Shown in pieces: positions 1 through 9,534 of a stretch of 63,284 nt of DNA. Below the pieces are notes generated by a model that was not told the DNA's origin, did not search any database, and saw only the letters and a program-made list of their open reading frames with translations. Position numbers and translations under genes: made by a program. The stretch comes from Falsiphaeobacter marinintestinus (GTDB taxonomy: Bacteria > Pseudomonadota > Alphaproteobacteria > Rhodobacterales > Rhodobacteraceae). The first letter of the stretch is position 1. Every line of letters starts with the position of its first letter. The stretch spans positions 1 through 63,284 of the forward strand of contig NZ_VOGO01000017.1 of NCBI RefSeq assembly GCF_007923355.1. Reading direction: 5' to 3'.

Positions 1-77
1 CATAAACCACAACGCATAACTAACGGTGGGTCAAATCTCGGTGAAAATACCGGGTCAGTTCTCAGTGACATTCAACA
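1..77 (-). repeat. IS21-family left terminal end, reversed
   Basis: These 77 bases are the exact reverse complement of 63208-63284. Read on the minus strand they begin TGTTGAATGTCACTGAGAAC and contain two related internal repeats (CACTGAGAACTGACCC and CACCGAGATTTGACCC). Multiple terminal repeats of this kind are known at IS21-family ends, where the transposase binds. The identity ends exactly at base 77, after the terminal CA, so base 77 is taken as the element tip. The body of this copy lies to the left, outside the window. Confidence 0.8.
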
Positions 78-881
78 GGTAATGACAAAGGCAATGTCGA
101 AGGGGTGATCGGCTACGGGCGGCGGAACTTCCTCGTGCCCGCTCCCCGGTTCAACAGCTTCGATGATCTCAACGCACCGCTGGAAGAACGATGCCTGAAG
201 CGTCAGGAAGATACCGTCCGTGGCCACGCCGAGCCCATCGACGATCGCCTGATGCGCGACCTGGATGCGCTGATGGCTCTGCCGCCCACGCCTTATGATG
301 CCTGCGACAAGGTCAGTACCCGGGCGACGTCAATCTCGATGGTCCGATACCGCAACAACGATTATTCCGTCCCGGTCGCCTACGCACACCACGAGGTTCA
401 GGTCCGGGGCTATGTCCATGAGGTGGTCATCGGCTGCGGCGCAGAGGTGATCGCCCGCCACAACCGGTGCTACGAGAAGGCCGACATGGTCTTCGATCCG
501 ATGCATTACCTGCCTTTGCTGGAGCAGAAGGTCGGGGCATTGGATCAGGCGGCGCCGCTACAGGGCTGGGAGCTGCCAGATGAGTTCGCCACCCTGCACC
601 GGTTGCTGGAAGCGCGGATGGGAAAGAAGGGCAAGCGGGAGTACGTGCAGGTTCTGCGCCTGCTGGAGACCTTTGAGATGGCCCATGTCCATGGTGCCAT
701 CAAACAGGCGCTCGATCTCGGCGCCATCGGCTACGACGCGGTCAAGCATCTTGTGCTGTGCCGGATCGAGAAGCGGCCACCGCGGCTTGATCTCGACATC
801 TATCCCTATCTGCCCAGGGCACAGGTCAAGACGACGGACCCGGCCAGCTACAAGGTGCTGATGTCCGGGGCAGCGTCATGA
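78..881 (+). pseudogene. istA: IS21-family transposase IstA, 5'-truncated
   Basis: Only the last 267 codons remain. The frame is open from the junction with the reversed IS end (GGT at 78). It begins with a segment typical of the IstA catalytic region (GNDKGNVEGVIGYGRRNF), followed by the C-terminal Mu-transposase-like beta-barrel part. Full IstA proteins are about 500 residues, so the N-terminal helix-turn-helix and the first part of the DDE domain are missing. The junction with the IS tip at 77/78 suggests that another IS21 copy inserted into this gene. The stop overlaps the istB start (ATGA), as is usual in IS21. A GTG at 105 could only start a short internal fragment. Confidence 0.85.
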
Positions 882-1630
882 CAGATACCCCACAGGTCCT
901 GTTGCAGCATCATCTCAAGAAGCTGCGGCTGCCGACCTTCAACAGCGAGTACGACAAGCTGGCCCGGCAGTGCGCGGCAGAGAACAAAGATCATGTGCAG
1001 TATCTGCTGCGGCTCTGCGAACTGGAACTGATCGAACGCGAACGCCGGATGATCGAACGCCGGATAAAAGCCGCGAAGTTCCCGGCGACCAAAAGTCTTG
1101 ACAGCTTTGACTTCAAGGTCATCGCCTCTCTCAACAAGACCCTGCCTATGGAACTGGCCCGCTGCGCCTTTGTGGAACGGCGCGAGAACGTCATCGCTCT
1201 GGGTCCAAGCGGCACCGGCAAGACCCATGTCGCTCTGGGGCTCGGACTGGCGGCCTGCCAGAAGGGTCTGAAAGTGCGTTGCACGACAGCTGCCGCCCTG
1301 GTCCACGAACTGATCGAAGCTGCCGACGAACGGCGCCTTCAGCGTATTCAAAAACTACTGGCCAGTCAGGACCTTCTGATCATCGATGAACTGGGCTTCG
1401 TTCCCCTCAGCAAAACCGGCGCCGAGTTACTGTTCGAGGTCATCTCCCAGAGATACGAGCGTGGTTCAATCATCATTACCTCGAATTTGCCATTTGACGA
1501 ATGGACAGAGGTCTTTGGCTCAGAACGTCTCACGGGGGCCATTCTCGACCGTCTGACCCACCATGTGCACATCCTGGAGATGAACGGCGAAAGCTTTCGT
1601 CTACGACAGAGCCGCAAAGCCCAAAACTGA
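878..1630 (+). CDS. istB: IS21-family helper ATPase IstB
   Basis: This 250-residue AAA+ ATPase is the DnaA/DnaC-like helper that loads IstA on target DNA. The Walker A motif GPSGTGKTH is near residue 108 and a Walker B-like LLIIDELGF near residue 168. A sensor-type segment (IIITSNLPFDEW) follows. The length is normal for the family. The start codon overlaps the end of istA by four bases, the translational coupling expected in this family. The gene looks intact although its partner istA is truncated. Confidence 0.95.
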   Translation: MTDTPQVLLQHHLKKLRLPTFNSEYDKLARQCAAENKDHVQYLLRLCELELIERERRMIERRIKAAKFPATKSLDSFDFKVIASLNKTLPMELARCAFVERRENVIALGPSGTGKTHVALGLGLAACQKGLKVRCTTAAALVHELIEAADERRLQRIQKLLASQDLLIIDELGFVPLSKTGAELLFEVISQRYERGSIIITSNLPFDEWTEVFGSERLTGAILDRLTHHVHILEMNGESFRLRQSRKAQN

Positions 1631-1697
1631 AATCCCCGAAAATACGGCAGACGTGCCGGCCTCCGGCCAGCGCGCCTTGGCACGCGTCAGCTCTATG

Positions 1698-1797
1698 GAA
1701 AGCACGCGCGCAAAGGCGCGGCTCAAACTGAAAACTGGCCAATATCTCTCCGGGAAACTGACCGATTTTATACCGGGATTGACATATCCCGTCAACA
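1698..1797 (+). repeat. IS21-family right terminal end
   Basis: The stretch after istB ends in GTCAACA at 1797. Read inward on the minus strand it starts TGTTGACGGGATATGTCAA and continues with CCCGGTATAAAATCGGTCAG. This parallels the left end (TGTTGA, TGTCA, CCCGGTAT, GGTCAG in the same order), so 1797 is taken as the outer tip. The inner limit is approximate. The target-site duplication cannot be checked because the matching left junction is not in the window. Confidence 0.65.
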
Positions 1798-1808
1798 GCT
1801 TTTCAAAA

Positions 1809-1846
1809 TGAGGGGGGCGCCAGATCCTGAAATCTGGCGCCCCCTC
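1809..1846. terminator. Strong GC-rich hairpin downstream of nrdJ
   Basis: The arms around TGAGGGGGGCGCCAGAT and its complement pair over about 16 bases, with one extra G and a short CCTGAA loop. It lies between the IS right end and the 3' end of the minus-strand nrdJ. It may end nrdJ transcription and could work in both directions. The T-run is weak on the minus strand. Confidence 0.6.
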
Positions 1847-1968
1847 ATATCATTTAAAAACAAAGACTTAGGGACTCATGGGCACTAATGACCTTGTTTT
1901 TGGGCGTTAAAACCGCCCAAATGGGTCTCAATTACCTTGCGGATCACACACAAACACACCCGGTCCAA

Positions 1969-4245
1969 TCACCCACACTTGGAATGTCCGCAACTGGCGC
2001 AGGTCATGCAACCTTCGATCATCCGCATCTCGAACTGACCACAACTGGGGCACGCTTTACCGAGCGGCACATCCAGATTCACCACTTGCGCTTTCGGGTC
2101 AGATTTCAATCCCATGCCTTCCCCCTCGATGAAGTCAATGGCGATCATGTGCTGTTCGATCACCCCGCCGATGGCGGCAAGAATTGACGGGATGTACTTC
2201 CCTTTCATCCAGGCGCCGCCGCGCGGATCAAACACGGCTTTGAGCTCTTCGACGACGAAAGACACATCGCCCCCGCGCCGGAAAACTGCCGAGATCATGC
2301 GGGTCAACGCCAGCGTCCACGCATAGTGTTCCATGTTCTTGGAATTGATGAACACTTCGAACGGGCGCCGATGCCCGCCCATGACGATGTCATTGATCGT
2401 CAGATAAATCGCATGTTCACTGTCCGGCCATTTCAACTTGTAGGTATTGCCTTCCAGCGATTGCGGCCGGTCCAGCGGTTCGGACATATACACCACCTCG
2501 GCCCCGTTTCCAGCCTCGGTCGCGATGTGCTCGGGCGGCACGCTCTCTGTCTCACTCACACTCAGCACCGACCCGGTCACGTCATTGGGGCGATAGGTTG
2601 TGCAGCCTTTGCAGCCCAGATCCCAGGCTTGCATGTACACATTCTTGAAATCGTCGAACGAGATATCCTCGGGGCAGTTGATGGTCTTGGAAATCGAACT
2701 GTCGACCCATTTCTGGGCGGCCGCCTGCATCTTGACGTGATCTGAGGCCGGCAAAGTCTGCGCGTTGACGAAGTAGTCCGGCAGGTCGACGTCACCAAAC
2801 TTGTCGCGCCACATCTGAACCGCGTAATCCACGACTTCTTCTTCGGTCCGCGATCCGTCTTTCTGCAAAACCTTGCGCGTATACGCATAGGCAAACACCG
2901 GTTCGATCCCGGACGACACGTTCCCGGCATACAGCGAAATGGTGCCCGTCGGCGCGATTGACGTCAAAAGCGCATTGCGGATTCCATGTTCTGCAATGGC
3001 GTCGCGCACATCGGCGTCCATCTCGCGCATGGTGCCGCTGTCCAGGAATTTCTCGGCGTCGAACAACGGGAACGCCCCCTTTTCCCTGGCCAGTTGAGCC
3101 GACGCCAGATACGCGGCGCGGGCGATCGCGTGCAGCCAGTCTTCGGTTTGACGCGCCGCCCGGTCGGACCCATAGCGCAGCCCCAACATCAACAGCGCAT
3201 CCGCCAGCCCGGTCACTCCCAGCCCGATGCGTCGCTTGGCCTGCGCTTCGGCCGCCTGTTCCGGCAGCGGGAATTGCGAGGTGTCGACGACGTTGTCCAT
3301 CATGCGCACCGAAGTGGCGACCAGTTTGTTCAGCACATCCAGATCCAGTGCTGCCTCAGCACCAAACGGGTCTGTGACCAGCCGGGCCAGGTTGATCGAC
3401 CCCAGCAGGCAGGCGCCATAGGGTGGCAACGGTTGTTCCCCGCAGGGGTTCGTCGCGGCAATGGTCTCGCAATAGCTGAGGTTGTTCAGCTGGTTGATCC
3501 GATCGATAAAGATCACACCCGGTTCGGCGTAATCATAGGTCGCCTGCATGATCTTGTTCCACAAGGTCCGTGCATCAACCGTGTGATAGACCTTTCCATC
3601 AAAGACCAGTTCCCATGGGGCATCGGCCTTGACCGCATCCATGAACGCATCCGTCACCAGCACCGACATGTTGAACATGCGCAGGCGGGCGGCGTCGGAT
3701 TTGGCCGTGATGAACTCTTCGATATCGGGATGATCGCAGCGCATCGTCGCCATCATGGCCCCCCGGCGCGAGCCCGCCGACATGATCGTGCGGCACATTG
3801 CATCCCAGACATCCATAAAGCTCAGCGGGCCGGACGCATCCGCCGCAACGCCAAGCACATCCGCGCCGCGCGGTCTGATGGTTGAGAAATCATAGCCGAT
3901 GCCGCCACCCTGCTGCATGGTCAGCGCCGCTTCTTTCAGCATCTCGAAAATGCCGCCCATGCTGTCGGGGATCGTGCCCATGACAAAACAATTGAACAGT
4001 GTCACCCGCCGTGCCGTCCCTGCCCCGGCCGTAATCCGACCCGCTGGCAGGAACTTGAAATCCTCAAGGGCGTGATAAAACGCCTCTTCCCAAACCGATG
4101 GATCGTCCTCGACCTGCGCCAGATCACGGGCGATGCGCCGCCAGCTGTCTTCGACCGTCAGGTCAATGGGTGTTCCATCCGCTTCCTTGAAACGGTATTT
4201 CATATCCCAGATCTGTTCAGCAATCGGGGCAGCAAAGCGGGTCAT
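1969..4245 (-). CDS. nrdJ: Adenosylcobalamin-dependent (class II) ribonucleoside-diphosphate reductase
   Basis: This enzyme of about 758 residues reduces ribonucleotides to deoxyribonucleotides using a coenzyme-B12-derived radical, so it needs no oxygen or beta subunit. The active-site motif NPCGEQ (radical Cys and Glu) is clear. The first redox cysteine is in LFNCFVMG, and the phosphate-binding segment is PTGTISLYAGNVSSG. The C terminus carries two CxxC pairs (CPSCGQ, CASCGHSKCG) that serve as the re-reducing or zinc-like tail of NrdJ proteins. The ATG at 4245 is preferred over an upstream GTG (4278) because GAGGAA lies 7 bases before it. No cobalamin riboswitch was recognised in the short upstream gap. 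Confidence 0.93.
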   Translation of the reverse strand: MTRFAAPIAEQIWDMKYRFKEADGTPIDLTVEDSWRRIARDLAQVEDDPSVWEEAFYHALEDFKFLPAGRITAGAGTARRVTLFNCFVMGTIPDSMGGIFEMLKEAALTMQQGGGIGYDFSTIRPRGADVLGVAADASGPLSFMDVWDAMCRTIMSAGSRRGAMMATMRCDHPDIEEFITAKSDAARLRMFNMSVLVTDAFMDAVKADAPWELVFDGKVYHTVDARTLWNKIMQATYDYAEPGVIFIDRINQLNNLSYCETIAATNPCGEQPLPPYGACLLGSINLARLVTDPFGAEAALDLDVLNKLVATSVRMMDNVVDTSQFPLPEQAAEAQAKRRIGLGVTGLADALLMLGLRYGSDRAARQTEDWLHAIARAAYLASAQLAREKGAFPLFDAEKFLDSGTMREMDADVRDAIAEHGIRNALLTSIAPTGTISLYAGNVSSGIEPVFAYAYTRKVLQKDGSRTEEEVVDYAVQMWRDKFGDVDLPDYFVNAQTLPASDHVKMQAAAQKWVDSSISKTINCPEDISFDDFKNVYMQAWDLGCKGCTTYRPNDVTGSVLSVSETESVPPEHIATEAGNGAEVVYMSEPLDRPQSLEGNTYKLKWPDSEHAIYLTINDIVMGGHRRPFEVFINSKNMEHYAWTLALTRMISAVFRRGGDVSFVVEELKAVFDPRGGAWMKGKYIPSILAAIGGVIEQHMIAIDFIEGEGMGLKSDPKAQVVNLDVPLGKACPSCGQFEMRMIEGCMTCASCGHSKCG

Positions 4246-4339
4246 GGCGCGATTCCTCGGATCAATGCGGATCACCACAATACCTTGAAGCTTGCTCCAT
4301 TTCCACTACCATATGGGCCTCAATTTCGGGGGTGAGTCC

Positions 4340-4771
4340 GTGAGCACGTTTGTACATCTGATCAAGCTGAGCGTCGGGTCGGAAAGCATCGAAACGCTGG
4401 CCGAGTGGCAGGAAACCGGTGCTGTGAGAACGGCGGACGGCTATCCCAGTCATGTCACCCGGATGTGGCCCAAGCGCGAACCCGAGATCATCAATGGCGG
4501 TTCGATTTATTGGGTGATCAAGGGCAGCATCCAATGCCGCCAGCGTATCATTCGACTGGACGAAGTATTCGGGTCAGACGGCATCCGCCGTTGTGCCATC
4601 GTGCTGGACCCCGACGTGCATCGTACACAAAACGCCCTGAAACGTCCGTTTCAGGGCTGGCGGTATCTCAAACCAGAAGACGCGCCCCGCGACCTGCCGA
4701 AAGGCCGGGTACAGGACGACGCGATCCCGGATGAGCTGAACCAGGCCTTGGCTGAAATCGGGGTCCTCTGA
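4340..4771 (+). CDS. DUF1489 family protein
   Basis: This 143-residue protein matches the alphaproteobacterial DUF1489 family in length and in its opening (STFVHLIKLSVG) and central segments (TRMWPKR, GGSIYWVIKG, CRQRI). The family's function is unknown; the proteins are small, soluble and near-universal in the group. GTG at 4340 is the likely start: it is preceded by a GGGGGTGAG purine run, and it places the conserved VHLIKL near the N terminus. It is divergent from nrdJ. A TTGAAG/TACCAT pair (4285-4312) could be its promoter. Confidence 0.8.
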   Translation: MSTFVHLIKLSVGSESIETLAEWQETGAVRTADGYPSHVTRMWPKREPEIINGGSIYWVIKGSIQCRQRIIRLDEVFGSDGIRRCAIVLDPDVHRTQNALKRPFQGWRYLKPEDAPRDLPKGRVQDDAIPDELNQALAEIGVL

Positions 4772-4787
4772 CCCGCCAGACAGGGTC

Positions 4788-5477
4788 TCAGGCCAGCCTG
4801 TCCAGCAGGTCTCTGAGCGTCGCCTTTTCGTCACTGTCACAATCAGCCACCCGGCTGCGCCACAGGGTGGCCTGTGATTTCAGGATCAGACCGTCGCTCA
4901 GGATCTTCAGGTGGTTGGCGCGCAGGGTTTCCCCGGTCGACGTGATATCGGCGATGGCCTCGGCCGTTTCGTTCTTGACCGTGCCCTCGGTCGCGCCCTG
5001 ACTGTCGACCAATTGGTAATCCGCCACGCCGCCATAAGTCAGAAATTCGCGCACCAGCCGATGATACTTGGTCGCAATCCGCAAGCGGTGGCCGTGGCGC
5101 GCCCGAAACGCCGCCGCCGCCGCGTCCAGATCGTCAAGCACATCGACATCAACCCAGAATTGCGGCACGGCAAGGATCAGATCGGCCTGACCAAACCCCA
5201 TCAGCGCAACTTCCTCGACCTGTTGTTCCCAGCGCGGCAGCTTTTCCTGCACCAGATCGGTTCCGGTGACGCCAAGGTGAATGCGCCCGGCGGCCAGTTC
5301 CCGCGGAATTTCACCCGCAGACAGCAACACCAGCGACACGCCGTCGATCCCGGCGACAGCGCCGGAATACTCCCGGTCAGACCCGGTGCGCGCAAGCTGA
5401 ATGCCGCGCTTGCCGAACCAGTCAAAGGTCTTTTCCATCAACCGGCCTTTGGACGGAACTCCAAGTTTCAGGCTCAT
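4788..5477 (-). CDS. hisG: ATP phosphoribosyltransferase, short form (HisG-S)
   Basis: This catalyses the first step of histidine synthesis, condensing ATP with PRPP. At 229 residues it is the short form, without the C-terminal histidine-binding domain, so it needs HisZ as regulatory partner. HisZ is encoded immediately upstream with a four-base overlap. The N terminus (LGVPSKGRLMEKT) and the PRPP-binding region near EAIADITSTGETLRANHLK are typical. Regulation by histidine would act through the HisG-HisZ complex. Confidence 0.95.
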   Translation of the reverse strand: MSLKLGVPSKGRLMEKTFDWFGKRGIQLARTGSDREYSGAVAGIDGVSLVLLSAGEIPRELAAGRIHLGVTGTDLVQEKLPRWEQQVEEVALMGFGQADLILAVPQFWVDVDVLDDLDAAAAAFRARHGHRLRIATKYHRLVREFLTYGGVADYQLVDSQGATEGTVKNETAEAIADITSTGETLRANHLKILSDGLILKSQATLWRSRVADCDSDEKATLRDLLDRLA

Positions 5478-6559
5478 TGCGCGGCCTCCAGTTCCAGCAT
5501 AAGGCCCGGACGCAGCACGCCACCAACAGCCGGAATTTCGACCCCGCGCCCCAGTTCGCGGGTCAACGCATCGTATCGCCCGCCCGTCGCTACGGGCGGC
5601 AGATCGGCGCGCGAGGCTGCATAGAATCCGAACACGAACCCATCGTAATACTCCATCGATGTGCGGCCATAACTGGTTTCAAACTCAACGTTCTCAACGT
5701 CGACGCCACGCGCCGCAAGCGCGTCAATCCGATCATTCAAACGATCCACCGCCGGAGCGATCTGTGGCAAGTCCACGGCCACGTCCTTCAATTGCTCCAA
5801 GGCAAAAGGTAACGTCTCGCGCACCGCCAACAACGTATCCAGCCCGACCATTTCGTGATCCGAAATCGGAGGGGTTTCTGCATCCGCACGCAAAGCCTCA
5901 ATCCGGGCCGCAATCTCGGCCCGGCTGCGCACTCCGATTTCGGTTGCTGTGGTGGCCAGAGGGTCAGCTGACGCCAGCAAAGCCGTGCGTGTGGCCGGGA
6001 CCGGAGTCCGCCCCGCAAACCGATCCAGCAAAACCCGGAACCGGCGCGGGCGCCAGATATGGCGCATCAGGGCCGCCTTGCGACGCTCGGTCGTTTTCAA
6101 TCCCCGCACCGCGGCCATCAGAATGCCGATATCTCCGGTCGAGGACCGCACATGCAGCCCGGACAGGATCTCTGCGATCAGGGCATAGACCTCGGCGTCG
6201 GCAGCGGCCGGGTTTTCGCGGTCAAACACCTCGTACCCGACTTGCAGGTATTCGTTGGCGCGGTCCGGATCGTGTTCCTGACGGCGAAACACTTCACCGG
6301 AATAGGTATAGCGGGCGGGTTCAGCCCCCTGTTCCATATGCATCTGGACAACCGGAACCGTGAAATCCGGGCGCAGCACCTGTTCACCGCGCAGCGCGTC
6401 CGAGGTGACATAGGCGCGGCCCCGGATGTCTTCACCGTAGAGGTCCAGCAACGTGTCGGCGGGTTGCAGAATGGGCGTTTCAACGGGGATAGCCCCCTGC
6501 CCTTCGAAGAAGCCCCGCAGCCTTGCGGCGCGGGCAAGAATGTCAGCGCGTGTTGGCAT
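5474..6559 (-). CDS. hisZ: ATP phosphoribosyltransferase regulatory subunit HisZ
   Basis: This 361-residue paralogue of histidyl-tRNA synthetase has lost aminoacylation and serves as the regulatory subunit of short HisG. Class II synthetase features are visible: the motif 2 region ARYTYSGEVFRRQ, the LQVGYEVFD segment, and a degenerate motif 3 around VATGGRYDALTRELG. The HisS-specific anticodon-binding domain is absent. The gene overlaps hisS by one base (TGATG) and hisG by four, so the three genes form one operon with true HisS upstream. Confidence 0.93.
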   Translation of the reverse strand: MPTRADILARAARLRGFFEGQGAIPVETPILQPADTLLDLYGEDIRGRAYVTSDALRGEQVLRPDFTVPVVQMHMEQGAEPARYTYSGEVFRRQEHDPDRANEYLQVGYEVFDRENPAAADAEVYALIAEILSGLHVRSSTGDIGILMAAVRGLKTTERRKAALMRHIWRPRRFRVLLDRFAGRTPVPATRTALLASADPLATTATEIGVRSRAEIAARIEALRADAETPPISDHEMVGLDTLLAVRETLPFALEQLKDVAVDLPQIAPAVDRLNDRIDALAARGVDVENVEFETSYGRTSMEYYDGFVFGFYAASRADLPPVATGGRYDALTRELGRGVEIPAVGGVLRPGLMLELEAAQ

Positions 6560-8031
6560 CAGCTTTGGCTTTCAAGGATGGCCCGCACACGCGCAACCAG
6601 ATCACCGCGCGGCACTTCAAACTGATTGGTGCGCTCTTTCCACTCTTCAAGCGTGGCGTTTTCAGCGATCTTCGCACCCAGGATCAAATCCTTGATCTGC
6701 ACGATCCCGTTGGCTTTTTCGTCACCACCTTCGATGACGGCCATCGGGCTGTTGCGGCGGTCCGCATATTTCAGCTGATTGCCGAAGTTCTTGGGATTGC
6801 CCAGATAAACCTCGGCCCGGATCCCGGCATTGCGCAGCTCGGCCACCATCGCCTGATAATCTGCCATGCGGTCGCGATCCATCACCGTAACCACGACGGG
6901 GCCATGTTCGTGCGCGGTCAGACGGCCCTTTTCGCGCAAAGCCGCCAACAGCCGATCAACGCCAATAGACACACCTGTCGCAGGCACTTCCTGACCGGTA
7001 AAGCGTTTGACCAGATCGTCATAACGCCCACCACCGGCAACCGATCCGAACTGCCGCTTGCGGCCTTTTTCGTCAAAGATTTCAAAGGTAAGCTCGGCCT
7101 CATAAACCGGGCCAGTGTAATACCCAAGGCCGCGTACTACGGAGGGATCCAGTTCGATCCGATCCGCGCCATAGCCCTGCGCGCTTAGCAGAGCCGCGAT
7201 CTGTTCCAGTTCGTCGATACCCTTGCCGCCAATGTCGGACGTGCCGACCGCGTCGCGCAGGTTGGTCAGGGTCGCCGTCGCATCAGCCCCTTTTGAGGTC
7301 AGAAAGGCGACCACGGGGTCGGCCTGGGTATCGGTCAGACCAATGCCGTCGATAAATGCGCCCGACGCGTCCAGCCGACCCTTGGTCAACAACTCGCGCA
7401 CGCCAGCCTCGCCGACTTTGTCGAACTTGTCGATCGTGCGCAAAACGTCGTGGCGCTGCGCCTCATCGGCCAGCCTCATTGCTTCGAGCACCCCATTCAG
7501 AACCTTGCGGTTGTTGACGCGGATCAGATAATCGCCGCGCGGGATACCGACCTCTTCCAGAGTGTCGCTCAGCAAGGCACAAATCTCGGAATCTGCGGCC
7601 ATAGACGCGCTGCCGACAGTGTCTGCATCACATTGATAAAACTGACGATATCGTCCCGGACCCGGCTTTTCATTGCGCCAGACCGGCCCCATCGCATAGC
7701 GGCGATACGGCGTGGGAAGGTCGTTGCGATGCTGCGCAAACACCCGCGCCAGCGGGGCTGTCAGGTCATAACGCAGCGCCAGCCAGTCGCTTTCATCCTC
7801 TTGCCAGGCGAACACACCTTCGTTGGGGCGATCGACATCCGGCAGGTATTTTCCCAGTGCCTCCACCGTCTCCACGGCGCTGCTGTCCAAGGCGTCAAAG
7901 CCATAACGATGATAGACCCCGGCGATGGTGTGCAGCATTTCGTTGCGTTGGGTGACTTCTGCACCGAAATAATCGCGGAAGCCCTTTGGCGTCTCGGCCT
8001 TGGGGCGGGGTTGTTTTTTGACTTTGGCCAT
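6559..8031 (-). CDS. hisS: Histidyl-tRNA synthetase
   Basis: This 490-residue class II synthetase charges tRNA-His. Motif 2 is seen as [20 protein letters not shown], the histidine signature as [13 protein letters not shown], and motif 3 as [12 protein letters not shown] followed by GVSIGVDRL. The C-terminal anticodon-binding domain ([15 protein letters not shown] to about residue 470) is present, in contrast with HisZ next door. It is the first gene of the hisS-hisZ-hisG operon and thus couples tRNA charging with histidine synthesis genes. The basic, proline-rich N-terminal leader of about 15 residues ([15 protein letters not shown]) looks variable. Confidence 0.95.
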   Translation of the reverse strand: MAKVKKQPRPKAETPKGFRDYFGAEVTQRNEMLHTIAGVYHRYGFDALDSSAVETVEALGKYLPDVDRPNEGVFAWQEDESDWLALRYDLTAPLARVFAQHRNDLPTPYRRYAMGPVWRNEKPGPGRYRQFYQCDADTVGSASMAADSEICALLSDTLEEVGIPRGDYLIRVNNRKVLNGVLEAMRLADEAQRHDVLRTIDKFDKVGEAGVRELLTKGRLDASGAFIDGIGLTDTQADPVVAFLTSKGADATATLTNLRDAVGTSDIGGKGIDELEQIAALLSAQGYGADRIELDPSVVRGLGYYTGPVYEAELTFEIFDEKGRKRQFGSVAGGGRYDDLVKRFTGQEVPATGVSIGVDRLLAALREKGRLTAHEHGPVVVTVMDRDRMADYQAMVAELRNAGIRAEVYLGNPKNFGNQLKYADRRNSPMAVIEGGDEKANGIVQIKDLILGAKIAENATLEEWKERTNQFEVPRGDLVARVRAILESQS

Positions 8032-8125
8032 GGCGGCCTCCTGGGGGAACGGGGTTCGCGGCGGGGTCTAGCCCAAGGCCGCCGCCGGGGCAAGCAAAGC
8101 CATGGTTAACGCGAGGCCTTCTGCC

Positions 8126-8929
8126 TTAAATCTCGGAGAAATCACCGGAGCGACCTTTGCCAGCGGCAAAGCGCGCGGCACCCTCGCGGCCTTCTTTCAC
8201 AAACGCCGAGGCCGAGACCCATTCGCGGCGCAAACCGGCGGCCAAATCGGAGGGTGCGGGTCGGGCCGAAAGATGATCCGCGCGCATACAGGCTTGTGGA
8301 AACCGTGTCAGGTCGCGGGCTAAACTTTGTGCCATTGCAAGGGCTTGCCCCTCGACGCTGATCCGGTCGGCAAAGCCCATCTGCTGTGCTTCGGACGCGT
8401 CCACGGGGCGGCCTGTGAGGATCAGATCATTGGCGCGACCCTGTCCAAGGATGCGCGGAAGTCGCACGGTTCCGCCATCAATCAATGGAACGCCCCAACG
8501 GCGGCAAAAGACGCCTGTGACGGCGGTTTCAGCCATAACGCGCATGTCGCACCAGGCTGCAAGTTCCATCCCGCCTGCGACGGCGTGACCTTCGATCGCA
8601 GCGATAACAGGCTTGGACAGCATCAACCGGCTTGGCCCCATCGGGCCGGGAATCGGCTGTGTTATCGGGTCGGTCCAATCGTCCGGTATGGCGACCTCCT
8701 GAAACCAGCCGTCCGCTGTCCCTGCGCCCGCTGCTTTCAGATCGAACCCGGCGCAGAAATAGCCATCTGCCCCGGTCAGGACCGCAACCGAGGATGCACT
8801 ATCTGCCTCAAACGACTGAAAAGCCTTGAAAAGTTGGCGTGCTGCTTCCGGATCAACGGCATTGCGCGCGTCGGGCCGGTTGATGGTGATCGTGGTCACG
8901 GCATCAACGGTCTGTGATGTAACGGACAT
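8126..8929 (-). CDS. Enoyl-CoA hydratase/isomerase family protein
   Basis: This 267-residue crotonase-fold protein acts on acyl-CoA thioesters. The oxyanion-hole segments are CAGFDLKA and AIEGHAVAGGMELA. A third conserved stretch is RWGVPLIDGGTVRLPRILG, where the position often holding the second catalytic Glu seems to be Asp, so true hydratase activity is uncertain. The ATG at 8929 is chosen because GGGAGGA lies 6-7 bases upstream; the frame stays open further upstream without family similarity. It is a single gene, back to back with slyX. Confidence 0.85.
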   Translation of the reverse strand: MSVTSQTVDAVTTITINRPDARNAVDPEAARQLFKAFQSFEADSASSVAVLTGADGYFCAGFDLKAAGAGTADGWFQEVAIPDDWTDPITQPIPGPMGPSRLMLSKPVIAAIEGHAVAGGMELAAWCDMRVMAETAVTGVFCRRWGVPLIDGGTVRLPRILGQGRANDLILTGRPVDASEAQQMGFADRISVEGQALAMAQSLARDLTRFPQACMRADHLSARPAPSDLAAGLRREWVSASAFVKEGREGAARFAAGKGRSGDFSEI

Positions 8930-9034
8930 GACAAATCCTCCCTTAACTCCAGTCTGCGACGGTGGCCGTCGTCGTCGCAACCCGGTTGGCGCGGTGACGT
9001 AACGACGATATGAGCGCAGGAAAGGAGACCGAAC

Positions 9035-9229
9035 ATGCAGGTTCTGGAAGAACGCATCGCGCATCTTGTGCGCACCGTGGACGAGTTGAGCGACGTAGTT
9101 GCCCAGCAGCAAACCGAGATCGACACTTTGACGCGTCGGGTCCACATGCTGATGCAGCGCGAGGGAGAGCGCGAGCAGTCGGGTACTGGCGGTGTGGTGC
9201 TGGGCGACGAAACGCCCCCCCATTACTGA
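9035..9229 (+). CDS. slyX: SlyX family protein
   Basis: This 64-residue protein matches SlyX: an N-terminal coiled coil with heptads (LEERIAHLVRTVDELSDVV), a QQQTEIDTLTRRV helix, and the invariant PPHY C terminus. SlyX proteins are short coiled-coil proteins of unclear function, first found as a lysis-suppressor locus. GGAGA at about 9025 precedes the start. The gene stands alone, between a divergent hydratase and the Nudix gene. Confidence 0.85.
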   Translation: MQVLEERIAHLVRTVDELSDVVAQQQTEIDTLTRRVHMLMQREGEREQSGTGGVVLGDETPPHY

Positions 9230-9243
9230 GAGCGGGTTGTGAA

Positions 9244-9291
9244 TTGTCCGTTTTGTACAGACCGTTTCAGCCCCTTTGTCCGTTTTGTACA
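9244..9291 (+). promoter_or_regulatory. 16-bp direct repeat, two copies 32 bases apart
   Basis: TTGTCCGTTTTGTACA occurs at 9244-9259 and again, identically, at 9276-9291. The 32-base period is three helical turns, which suits tandem binding of a regulator. The copies lie in the 300-base gap between slyX and the Nudix gene, which otherwise holds no recognisable gene. A similar TGTACAAAACGGACA motif is used by some TetR-type repressors (recalled, not verified). No tetR gene is adjacent here. Confidence 0.45.
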
Positions 9292-9534
9292 TCGCTGAAC
9301 AAGGCGGAAACAGGCGGTGACCGGTGCTGTTCTTCACAAGGCATTCCCGAGCGGGTCACAGACCTTGCGGTCCAAACTCCACGTTGGCCTGACAGCCCCT
9401 GAACGGCGGCTTAGTCGCCAGTAAAAAGCGCGTCTTGGACGTCATCAAACGCTCGTGACTGTGTGAGATTTGTAGTTTCCGACTTTATCATTTATAAACC
9501 TATGCATCAGATAAACAATTTAAGTGGAATGTTG

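Noticed and set aside
4246-4339. Cobalamin riboswitch upstream of nrdJ
   Set aside because: The gap to the divergent gene is under 100 bases, too short for a cobalamin riboswitch, and no B12-box-like sequence was seen.
9010-9402. 130-codon frame overlapping slyX
   Set aside because: Out of frame with the well-matched SlyX coding sequence, and rich in Arg, His and Cys without family similarity.
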